Under the pieces are notes generated by a model. That model searched no databases and had not been told where the DNA came from. It saw only the letters and a list, made by a program, of their open reading frames with translations. From Paenibacillus sp. DMB5 (GTDB taxonomy: Bacteria > Bacillota > Bacilli > Paenibacillales > Paenibacillaceae), in contig NZ_LRAC01000149.1 in assembly GCF_001517085.1 (NCBI RefSeq), positions 1 through 52,553 on the forward strand: 52,553 bases of DNA. Reading direction: 5' to 3'. Made by a program: the position numbers and the translations under genes. Numbering within the stretch: the first letter of the stretch is position 1; every line of letters starts with the position of its first letter. Positions 33,217-40,931 of the stretch are shown one piece after another.

Positions 33217-34311
33217 CTAAGTTCCGAGACGCTTGTATGCTTCAAGGAACCACTCCGGAAGCTCTCCGCCCATTTCGCTCCTGTAGGATTCACGGAACTG
33301 GGTAAAACGGCGCTGGGCGCGCAAAGGCTTGCCGATCCCGTAATAGATCGAGATGATCTGCAGGGCATAGCTTTCCTCCAGCGGTTCAAGCTCGGCCAGG
33401 CGCAGGGCATATTCCTCTGCCTCATAGTGGCGTCCGGCCTGGATCAGCCCGAGCGTAAGCTGCTCCAGCAGCTTCAGATACAGCTGGCGGTATTTGTCCC
33501 TGGCGGAATAAATCCAGAGACTGTCCAGAGACTGCAGCAGCTCGCCCGTATAAAGAGAGGAGGCATCCCGCATGCTCTCCAGATTGTTGTCCTGCAGCGC
33601 CGCAAGAGCTGCTTCCTGAAACCGTTCCGCATCCCCTTCGATGCCCTTGGCTTCCAGCCGGTAGTTTTCCCGGTCCGAGGTCAGTTCGATCTTGTCGCCC
33701 AGATCGGCATTTTTTAAGGTTTTGCGGATCTGGTAGACGGTGGTATGCAGGTACTGCTTGCCCTTCTCATAATTCCACTGCGGAAAAACATCATTCAGAA
33801 TAACACTGACGCTGCCTTGTCTGTGTATCCACAGATAAGCGAATAACTCCTCTGCCTTGTGCGTGCTCCATTTAACAACACCAAGCGGCCCGGTTAACGT
33901 GTGGCTGCCAAGGTACTGAAAGCTTGCGCTCGCGCTTGGCGCCCCTGTCTGACCGGACTGTGCCCGCTTGGACAGGAATTTGGACCAGGTTTTGAGCAGG
34001 CGGGGCGGGTCTACCGGCTTCAGCAGATAATCCGCCGCCGAGAGGTCGAAGGCTTCCACGGCATAGCTGCGGTAGGCGGTTACGAACACGATCTCCGTAT
34101 CCGGTGAGAACGGCAGCAGATTCTCTGCAAAGGCAAGCCCTGACAGCTCGGGCATTTGAATATCCAGAAAGATCAGATCCGGCTTCTGCTCGGCGGCGGC
34201 CGTGAAGGCCTCCCGGGGATTATCAAAGACATGGATTGACGCAATGTTCTCACATTGCTGCAGCAGCTCGCGCATCTGTTCCAGCGCCGGCCATTCATCA
34301 TCTACAACCAT
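33217..34311 (-). CDS. Response regulator with BTAD-type output domain
   Basis: A 364-residue protein. The receiver has MVVDDEW at the start, the phospho-acceptor in LIFLDIQMPE, a Thr/Ala switch in VFVTAYRSYA and lysine in YLLKPVD. The middle (about 140-220) resembles a winged-helix OmpR/SARP domain (VVKWSTHKAEELFAYLWIH), and the C-terminus is a bacterial transcriptional activation (BTAD) repeat region. ATG 34311 has no ribosome site. A CTG at 34326 overlaps the stop of the kinase gene (CTGA), has GGATGAGG upstream and would add LNYSV, giving the usual distance to the DDE motif; it may be the true start. Confidence 0.88.
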   Translation of the reverse strand: MVVDDEWPALEQMRELLQQCENIASIHVFDNPREAFTAAAEQKPDLIFLDIQMPELSGLAFAENLLPFSPDTEIVFVTAYRSYAVEAFDLSAADYLLKPVDPPRLLKTWSKFLSKRAQSGQTGAPSASASFQYLGSHTLTGPLGVVKWSTHKAEELFAYLWIHRQGSVSVILNDVFPQWNYEKGKQYLHTTVYQIRKTLKNADLGDKIELTSDRENYRLEAKGIEGDAERFQEAALAALQDNNLESMRDASSLYTGELLQSLDSLWIYSARDKYRQLYLKLLEQLTLGLIQAGRHYEAEEYALRLAELEPLEESYALQIISIYYGIGKPLRAQRRFTQFRESYRSEMGGELPEWFLEAYKRLGT

Positions 34312-34322
34312 TACAGAATAAT

Positions 34323-37300
34323 TCAGGAGACCTCATCCTTCCACGGTATTCTTATATGCACTTCAATTCCGCCGTCCTGGCCGCGGGCAAGCAGCAGCGG
34401 GTGGCCGAATTGCTTCAGCAGCCGGCGGTTAATATTTTTTAGCCCGATCCCTGTTCCCTGACGCGAAGGGGAGCGGTAATCCTCCAGCATCCAGGAAGCC
34501 AGCTGCTCGTCACTCATGCCCTTGCCGTTATCGGCGACGGTAATCACAATATTCCCGCCCTGCCGGCTGGTGGTAAGGATCAGGGTGCCTCCTCCGATTT
34601 TTTCCATTAGACCATGGCGGACAGCGTTCTCGACAATCGGCTGAACAATCAGCGGGGGCAGTGTGAAGTCGGAGACCTCGATATTGTACTGTACACTCAG
34701 GCGCTTGCCGAAGCGGGCCTGCTCCAGTGACAGGTAGGCTTCAATCAGCTCAAGCTCCTTCTCAAAGGGGATCGCCGTTTCCTGGTTGCTGAAGTCAAAG
34801 CTTCCCCGCAAAAAGTGGCTGAGATCGTACAGCAGCTGCCTCGTCTTCTCATTGTCCCGTGTACTCATCCAGATGATCGTGTTAATGGCGTTGTAAAGGA
34901 AGTGGGGCTTGATCTGGGCGCGCAGCATCGCTATTTCTGAACTGAGCCGCTCGGCAACCGACCTTCTCAGATCAACCAGGGTTTTGACGCGTCCCTTCAA
35001 ATCGCTCCAGGCATAAGGTTTATGGATAAAGTCGTTGGCTCCGGCACGGAAGGCTGACTCATTAAAATGGAGCTGTTGTCCGGCGGTAGCCATGAGAACA
35101 GGCAGATCCAGCGGGCTGAAGGTTTTGCGGATAATTCTGCAAAGCGCAAGTCCCGACATTTCCGGCATCATGACATCAATGATGCAGAGGTCGAAATTGC
35201 GGTCCTCCGCCAGAAGGGCAAGCGCCTCTTTGCCGCTGCGGATACTGGTGATCGTATAGTTCTCCAGTGACAGCAGGTTGGTCAGCGCCTTGAGGTTGGC
35301 ATAATCATCATCCACTATCAGGATACGCGGGGCATCCCCGCCGGCTTCGCCTCCCCCGTTATATTGCGGCAGCGGGATGGCGGGGTACTTCCAGTCATCA
35401 TCAAAAGCTTCCGGAGGCGGCTTTACCGGTGTAAGCAGCAGCTCGCGGCTTTCGGGCTCTGCTGTTGCCGGCGCAGGCTGGCTGACAGGGATGGCAAATG
35501 TAAAGGTGCTTCCCCGTCCGGGCGCAGATTTGACCTTAATGCTGCCTCCATGCAGCTCGACAAGCTTGCGGGTGATGGCCAGACCCAGGCCGAGCCCGCC
35601 GCTCTCCAGCGAGTCTGCTTCATTGACCTGCTCATAGTCGCGGAATATACTCTCCAGACGCTCCGGGGGAATTCCTCTTCCCGTATCGGTCACGGAGATG
35701 GAGATAATATCCTCACGCCGCTCCGCTTCAAAGACCACGCTGCCGCGGTCAGTGAATTTGAGGGCGTTGTCGAGCAGGTTGTACAGGATCTGCATAAGCC
35801 GGTGCTCGTCTGCCTCAATCAGATAGACCCCCGGCGGGATGCGGTTCTTGATTCGGATGTCCTCCTTGATATTCAGGAACTGGAACACTTCAATCACGAT
35901 ATTGGCGATTCCCTGAATGTCGACCTGCTTCCAGTGGAGCGTGATCCGCTCCCGCTTGATCTGCTCATAATCGAGGATATCCCTGACCATGAACGCCAGC
36001 CGTCTGCCGGTACCGAGAATCAGGCGCATATCCTCGCGCTGTGAGGAGCTGAGCGATCCGCCGCTGCCCTCATAGAGGGATAGTGAAATGTTGATAATGG
36101 CATTCAGCGGGGTCCGCAGCTCATTGGAGGTTTTCAGCAGGAATTCATCCTTGTCCCTGTCCTTTCGGGCAAGCTGGTGGGACAGCTGCTTGATCGTCTC
36201 ATAGGCATGGGCATGCCGCGCAGAGAGAAACAGGCCCTCCGCGAGAATGAAAATGGGGCCGGAAACCGGCGGTATGGAATAAAATCCTGTGCCCAACACC
36301 AGGTTGCTGGTCAGCGAGAGTGTAAATATAATGGCGGCGATTGCACCGATCAGTAAATAAAAGGAGCCGATTTCTTTCTTAAGCACAGCGCGGAGCATCA
36401 CATAAAAGGTATAGATTATTGATATTAAGCTGAAAATCAGCAATATACTGGACGCCCGTGAGTAGAAACGGATTGAGCTTACGAACGACAGGAGACAGAA
36501 CCCGATAGAGTAGGCGAACGTAATCCGCTGGAATATCCTTGAATACAGGGCAGGGAACAAAGTGTAGGTATAGCCGGCCACAAAGGAAAAACCGATTACG
36601 CCCGATATCAGCTGTAATTTGCTGAACCACTCATATGAGATTGAAGGAGACAGGTCAAACAGCAGCTTTTCGCTGTGGGTGAGCATATATAAGACAATCG
36701 TAAAGCAGTACATCGCTAACTGGAACGATGAGTAGTCCTCTTTACGCTGCAGTCCCTGACCCAGGAAATAGACGCTGATAAAAGCGAAGCCGGCCACAAG
36801 CATGATATCGTAGACGCTGTTCCGCTTGTCCAGTGCTTGAATAGCCTCCGGTGTTCCGATCCGGATGGATTCAGCGATTCCGCCGCTGTCGTAGGTGAAG
36901 TTGGATGCATGGATAACAATTTCAGCATGCCCGTTAACGCTCGGTGAGGTGACTGAATAGGGCTGATTGCGGGGCTCCGTGGTGTTCAGCGTCTGTCCGG
37001 GAATGCCGCTGCCTCCCAGTGGCTTGCCATCTATAAAGAGCTGGCTGGCATTGCGGATATTGTTCACCTTGAGCGCAAAGGATTCGCTGTCCTCCGGCAG
37101 CAGCAGCTGCAGACGGTAGGTGGCAAAGCCATAGCGGCCGTAATCGCTTTGCGTCCATGTCTTCCAGCTTCCTGGCACAGAAATGTAGCTGCTACCATCT
37201 GCCTGGCTGGTGTTTGAAGGGTCAAGCAGCTGATTCCAGTAAAACTCCCACTTGCCGTCCAGCGTGTAGGTTGAATCTTTATCAAAAGTGCAGGCGGACA

Positions 37301-37442
37301 AATCGATCATGCCGGGCTTTACTGCTGCGCATGAGTCGTTTTTGCTGCTTAGCAGGGGATATGCTGCGGTTGCTGCGAGCAGGCAGATACAGAGAATGCC
37401 AAGGGTTCTCGTAGCCAGCAGCCTGAAATCAAACAGTTTCAT
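34323..37442 (-). CDS. Hybrid sensor kinase: 7TMR-DISM, HisKA-like, HATPase, REC, LytS-type kinase, HATPase
   Basis: A 1039-residue protein from ATG 37442 (GAGG upstream; open frame to 37490). It has a signal/TM segment, an extracellular galactose-binding-like domain (DGKWEFYWNQL) and about seven hydrophobic segments. Then comes a HisKA-like helix reading TSNELRTPLNAI, in which the phospho-acceptor His is Asn440, and an HATPase domain (NLLDNALKF, GGLGLGLAITRKL). A receiver follows with Asp756 (IIDVMMPE), then a LytS-type kinase with His847 (IKPHFLYNAINT) and a second HATPase (IVENAVRHGL, GTGIGLKNINRRL). The second kinase core looks active. It is encoded just before the BTAD response regulator, its likely partner. 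Confidence 0.9.
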   Translation of the reverse strand: MKLFDFRLLATRTLGILCICLLAATAAYPLLSSKNDSCAAVKPGMIDLSACTFDKDSTYTLDGKWEFYWNQLLDPSNTSQADGSSYISVPGSWKTWTQSDYGRYGFATYRLQLLLPEDSESFALKVNNIRNASQLFIDGKPLGGSGIPGQTLNTTEPRNQPYSVTSPSVNGHAEIVIHASNFTYDSGGIAESIRIGTPEAIQALDKRNSVYDIMLVAGFAFISVYFLGQGLQRKEDYSSFQLAMYCFTIVLYMLTHSEKLLFDLSPSISYEWFSKLQLISGVIGFSFVAGYTYTLFPALYSRIFQRITFAYSIGFCLLSFVSSIRFYSRASSILLIFSLISIIYTFYVMLRAVLKKEIGSFYLLIGAIAAIIFTLSLTSNLVLGTGFYSIPPVSGPIFILAEGLFLSARHAHAYETIKQLSHQLARKDRDKDEFLLKTSNELRTPLNAIINISLSLYEGSGGSLSSSQREDMRLILGTGRRLAFMVRDILDYEQIKRERITLHWKQVDIQGIANIVIEVFQFLNIKEDIRIKNRIPPGVYLIEADEHRLMQILYNLLDNALKFTDRGSVVFEAERREDIISISVTDTGRGIPPERLESIFRDYEQVNEADSLESGGLGLGLAITRKLVELHGGSIKVKSAPGRGSTFTFAIPVSQPAPATAEPESRELLLTPVKPPPEAFDDDWKYPAIPLPQYNGGGEAGGDAPRILIVDDDYANLKALTNLLSLENYTITSIRSGKEALALLAEDRNFDLCIIDVMMPEMSGLALCRIIRKTFSPLDLPVLMATAGQQLHFNESAFRAGANDFIHKPYAWSDLKGRVKTLVDLRRSVAERLSSEIAMLRAQIKPHFLYNAINTIIWMSTRDNEKTRQLLYDLSHFLRGSFDFSNQETAIPFEKELELIEAYLSLEQARFGKRLSVQYNIEVSDFTLPPLIVQPIVENAVRHGLMEKIGGGTLILTTSRQGGNIVITVADNGKGMSDEQLASWMLEDYRSPSRQGTGIGLKNINRRLLKQFGHPLLLARGQDGGIEVHIRIPWKDEVS

Positions 37443-37618
37443 ACAGACCTCACTTCGTAGGCTGGAACTTTTTCGTAAATTCCGCATCATTCGTCAATAA
37501 TTTCATCATAGCCCTGCCAGCTTCTGCTTGTCCAGTCACAAGCGTCCGGAAAAGAGTTGTTGTATAATTGAAGCTCATGGTTCAAGAAATCTTGAGTATG
37601 ATGAGGAGAGGGCAAGTG

Positions 37619-38239
37619 ATGTACTTATTGGATATATCGTCATGGCTGACGGAGGAGCGGCTCCGGGTGCTGCTGGAGCAATACAGGACGCTCGGACCGC
37701 TGCCCGGAATCGGGCTGACCTTTATGAAATCCTTCGTTCCGCCGCTGCCGACCATTGCCATTGTAGGCTTGAACGGGGCGGTATACGGCTTATGGCTTGG
37801 CTTCTTATATTCCTGGCTGGGACTGGTAGCAGGCTGTGCGGTGACCTTTCTGATCATCCGAAAAATCGCCTCGCATCCCTACCTGCAAAAGTGGGCCCGC
37901 CGGCCCAAGGTAGCCAGGAGCATGACCTGGGTGCGCCAGAGCGGCTTCAGTTATGTTTTTCTGCTCAGCCTGTTTCCGGTCGGCCCGTTTGTCGTTATCA
38001 ATATGGCCGCAGGGCTTGCCGGTATGCGCCTGCGCTCCTACCTGCTGGCCATTGGTGCAGGCAAAGCGATTATGGTGTTTGCCGTGTCCTATATAGGCAA
38101 TGATGTGCAGCGGTTTATCCGTAGTCCGTGGGAGATTATCTATGTGCTGCTGTTTATCGGTCTCTCATTATGGTGTGTGAAAACAATTGAAGCCCGGTTT
38201 GCCCGGGCGGCGGGGGGAGATCCGCTACACCATGAATAG
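37619..38239 (+). CDS. TVP38/TMEM64-family (DedA-like) membrane protein
   Basis: A 206-residue protein with about five hydrophobic segments, started at ATG 37619 after GGAGAGGG. MKSFVPPLPTIAIVGLNGAVYGLWLG and LLSLFPVGPFVVINMAAGLAGMRLRSYL are the SNARE-associated/VTT motifs of the family. Members act in lipid scrambling or envelope homeostasis. TATAAT at 37563-37568 may be its -10. Its last 15 bases overlap the convergent aminotransferase V gene. Confidence 0.85.
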   Translation: MYLLDISSWLTEERLRVLLEQYRTLGPLPGIGLTFMKSFVPPLPTIAIVGLNGAVYGLWLGFLYSWLGLVAGCAVTFLIIRKIASHPYLQKWARRPKVARSMTWVRQSGFSYVFLLSLFPVGPFVVINMAAGLAGMRLRSYLLAIGAGKAIMVFAVSYIGNDVQRFIRSPWEIIYVLLFIGLSLWCVKTIEARFARAAGGDPLHHE

Positions 38240-39811
38240 GCGGCGGATTGCAGATTCTGTCTCTGTCTGGCCTGAGTGGTGGAGCCAGCTGTTCATTGCT
38301 CCGCTGTAGCTGTAATCCCGGCCCCACTCCATTCCGCGGGCGGTGATATGCTCTACAGCTTCTATGATCAAGTCGACTTCAGCTTCGCTCATAATGGGGT
38401 GCAGGGAGATGCGGACCCAGCCCGGCTTGGAGGACTGGTCACCGGCATGCAGATCCTGGACAATCAGCTCGGACTGCCTGCGGTCAAGCCCAAGAAGGTA
38501 ATGTCCGTAGGGGCCGGCGCAGGAGCAGCCGCCGCGCGCCTGAATGCCAAAACGGTCATTCAGCAGCCTCACGGCAAGATTGTAATGGATGTTCTCCAGG
38601 GTGAACGATACGATGCCATGACGCTTTGTCTGTCCTCCGGCGAGTATGGAGCAGCCGGGAATCCGGCCAAGTCCGGACAGGAGACGCAGGCATAGCTCCT
38701 GCTCCCTCAGCTTCATCCATTCCCCGCTGCCGTTCATCCGTTCCTTCAGCTTTATACAGAGTGCGGTGCGGATCGCCTGCATGAACCCCGGTGTCCCTCC
38801 GTCTTCACGTACCTCCACGTCAGCGATGTAGCGGCGCCCGCCCCACGGGTTAACCCAGACCACGGTTCCGCCCCCGGGTTCATCGGGCAGCCTGCCGCAG
38901 CAGAGCGCGGCATCAAATAGCAGGACTCCGCCTGTACCGGGGCCGCCGAGAAATTTATGCGGGGAGAAAAAAACAGCGTCAAGCTTCTCCAGCGGCGAGG
39001 CGGGGTGCATATCAATGGCCGTATACGGTGCGCACGCGGCAAAGTCAATAAAGCAGAGCCCCCCGTGACGGTGCATGGCCGCGGCCAGTTTGGCGTAGGG
39101 GGTCTCAATTCCGGTTACGTTGGAGCAGGCGGTAAAGGAGCCGATCTTGAAACGGCGGTTCCGGTAATGGAAGAGCAGCTCTTCCAGGGCAGCCGGGTTG
39201 ATGTTGCCGTCAGCTCCGGCAGGGACTGTGATAACATCACCGATGCCTTCCTGCCAGGGCAGCAGGTTGGAATGATGCTCCATATGACTGACGAAGATGA
39301 CCGGGCGTTCCTCCAGTGGGCAATGGAAGCTCTGGCGCTGCCACTCGGGCAGCTTCAGGCCCATCAGCCGCTGCAGCTTGTTGACCGCGCCGGTTGTGCC
39401 GTTGCCGCAGAAGAGCAGGACATCCTCCGGTCCTGCATGAACATGCTGTCTGATGATGCTGCGCGCCTCATTGTATGCCATCGTCATCGTCAGCCCGGTG
39501 CTGTTGGAATCGGTATGCGGATTGCTGACATACGGGCCGAAGGATTCCTGGATCTGGCGCTCGATCGGCTCATATAAGCGCCCGCTGGCCGTCCAGTCGG
39601 CGTAAATCAGCGGCTTCCGCCCAAAGGGGGTTGTGATTTGATGGCGGATGCCGATCGTATGCTCGCGAAATGCGGTGAAATGTGCCGCAAGCGAAGCTGG
39701 GGCCTCCTTGGGGAAGGCAGGGTTGATGGTTAGCACGGGCAATCCCTCCAGCCGGTTATTTCTGGCTGACACCGCTGCCGGCTGCTTCCTGGTAGATTCC
39801 GGCTGTGTCAT
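38225..39811 (-). CDS. Class V aminotransferase, cysteine-desulfurase-like
   Basis: A 528-residue PLP enzyme, longer than SufS/IscS (about 400). The PLP lysine is in FFSPHKFLGGPGTGG, the cofactor-pairing site in CFIDFAACAPYTAID, and a cysteine-rich loop GGCSCAGPYG stands where desulfurases have their catalytic cysteine. A ~60-residue N-terminal extension is basic and disordered-looking. No good ribosome site is seen before ATG 39811, so a later start is possible. The DsrE-like gene lies 54 bases upstream in the same direction, so the pair may mobilise sulfur. The exact substrate is uncertain. Confidence 0.8.
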   Translation of the reverse strand: MTQPESTRKQPAAVSARNNRLEGLPVLTINPAFPKEAPASLAAHFTAFREHTIGIRHQITTPFGRKPLIYADWTASGRLYEPIERQIQESFGPYVSNPHTDSNSTGLTMTMAYNEARSIIRQHVHAGPEDVLLFCGNGTTGAVNKLQRLMGLKLPEWQRQSFHCPLEERPVIFVSHMEHHSNLLPWQEGIGDVITVPAGADGNINPAALEELLFHYRNRRFKIGSFTACSNVTGIETPYAKLAAAMHRHGGLCFIDFAACAPYTAIDMHPASPLEKLDAVFFSPHKFLGGPGTGGVLLFDAALCCGRLPDEPGGGTVVWVNPWGGRRYIADVEVREDGGTPGFMQAIRTALCIKLKERMNGSGEWMKLREQELCLRLLSGLGRIPGCSILAGGQTKRHGIVSFTLENIHYNLAVRLLNDRFGIQARGGCSCAGPYGHYLLGLDRRQSELIVQDLHAGDQSSKPGWVRISLHPIMSEAEVDLIIEAVEHITARGMEWGRDYSYSGAMNSWLHHSGQTETESAIRRLFMV

Positions 39812-39865
39812 TATGGCTCAGTATATGCCCGGTGCAGGAAATAGGTTAAAGCCCATGCAGAATAC

Positions 39866-40342
39866 TCAGATAAAGAGCTGCATATCACTCTCCAGCGCAT
39901 CCTTCAGGTAAGCCGAGGCATCCATAATTTCAACCTCCGGAAGCAGCTCCTCGGGCTTGAATCCCATAATCTCTACAGACAGCTTGCAGGCGTAGAATTT
40001 GATGTTCTTTTTACGGGCGCCTTTGAGGAAGTGAATCAGCTTAGGCGCGTTATTGTCCTCCATCATCTCCTCCAGCATCATCCGGCCCAGACCGCTGAAA
40101 TTCATATGCGAGAGCGGCAGCTGCTGCGGCCCCTTGGGGGTAAAGACATCCATCAGCTTTTCGTAGACCGTTTTGTCCTCCAGCGTCATTTTTTCCGGAT
40201 CACGCACCAGAAACAATCCCCAAAAGGCAAAAAACATCGTGACCTCAACCTCAATATCCCGTGCTGCATTGGCTAGAATCAGCCCGGCCATTGCCTTGTC
40301 ATATTCGCCGCTGAACATCAGCAGATTTAATTTTTTGTCCAT
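39866..40342 (-). CDS. DsrE/DsrF/DrsH-like family protein
   Basis: A 158-residue protein from ATG 40342 with GGAGGT upstream; the longer open frame to 40561 runs into the next gene. KKLNLLMFSGEYDKAMAGLILANAARD and VTMFFAFWGLFLV are the start of the peroxiredoxin-like DsrE fold, and IKFYACKLSVEIMGF carries the conserved cysteine. Such proteins bind or relay persulfide sulfur. It lies upstream of the desulfurase-like gene, consistent with a sulfur-relay pair. Confidence 0.85.
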   Translation of the reverse strand: MDKKLNLLMFSGEYDKAMAGLILANAARDIEVEVTMFFAFWGLFLVRDPEKMTLEDKTVYEKLMDVFTPKGPQQLPLSHMNFSGLGRMMLEEMMEDNNAPKLIHFLKGARKKNIKFYACKLSVEIMGFKPEELLPEVEIMDASAYLKDALESDMQLFI

Positions 40343-40460
40343 CTTTGTGTACCTCCGCCATTGTAGGATGCGGTTAGTATGCTTGCAGCGGCTGCGGTGT
40401 ATGCCTGCCGTCACAAAGATGTACCTGCAGACCCCATTCCCCCGCCCGCCGGCAGCAACG

Positions 40461-40485
40461 AAAAAAAGCTCCCGGTTGGGAGCTT
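40461..40485 (-). terminator. Terminator of the small membrane protein gene
   Basis: AGCTCCC/GGGAGCT stem with a four-base loop, followed on the minus strand by seven T (40461-40467). Confidence 0.8.
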
Positions 40486-40502
40486 GCAATGTGAAGCGAT
40501 AA

Positions 40503-40826
40503 TTACTCTTCAGAGCTGTCCCGGTCAGCAGGCTCGCTCTCAGCCGGGCGGCGCATGTCATAATGGCGGGCGGACCACCAGATACTGCCGGTAAACAGCA
40601 CGATCAGTCCGAGAATAATGGCAAACCGCCAGTCGCCGGCCTTGAAGTTCAGCTGCAGGACAGTCAGTACCAGCGCGACCTGTGTCCAGACCAGTGTTCT
40701 TTTGCGGAAAGCGGTAATATTTCCTTCCATAGCGGGCATGCCGCGGATGATTCTGTAGGCGAGGATGGCCAGAATCAGCGCAAAAATAATTGTGCCGATT
40801 AATTCTGAATTGGAAAACGCATTCAT
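40503..40826 (-). CDS. Small membrane protein of unknown function
   Basis: A 107-residue protein with three hydrophobic segments (LIGTIIFALILAILAYRII, TLVWTQVALVLTVLQL and FAIILGLIVLFTGSIWW) and an acidic, Arg-rich tail. GAAAGGAT precedes the ATG and a terminator follows, so it is a real single-gene unit. I do not recognise the family; the tail and size resemble other Paenibacillus-type hypothetical membrane proteins. Confidence 0.75.
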   Translation of the reverse strand: MNAFSNSELIGTIIFALILAILAYRIIRGMPAMEGNITAFRKRTLVWTQVALVLTVLQLNFKAGDWRFAIILGLIVLFTGSIWWSARHYDMRRPAESEPADRDSSEE

Positions 40827-40931
40827 TTTCTCGAAATCCTTTCGGGTTAACTTCCTGCTGCGTTGGCAGTACAGTACAAGCTTATTATAGCGGTCCGCAG
40901 AAGTTTTACCAAGTGCAGACCGCGTAAGTTC

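Noticed and set aside
32955..33425. Upstream extension of the cohesin-like protein to 33425
   Set aside because: The extension overlaps the end of the response regulator gene and its terminator; a good ribosome site exists at the ATG at 32954.
37528..38103. 191-residue plus-strand frame overlapping the TVP38 gene
   Set aside because: It is an alternative frame of the TVP38 gene, rich in Arg/Gly/Ala, without family motifs or a ribosome site.
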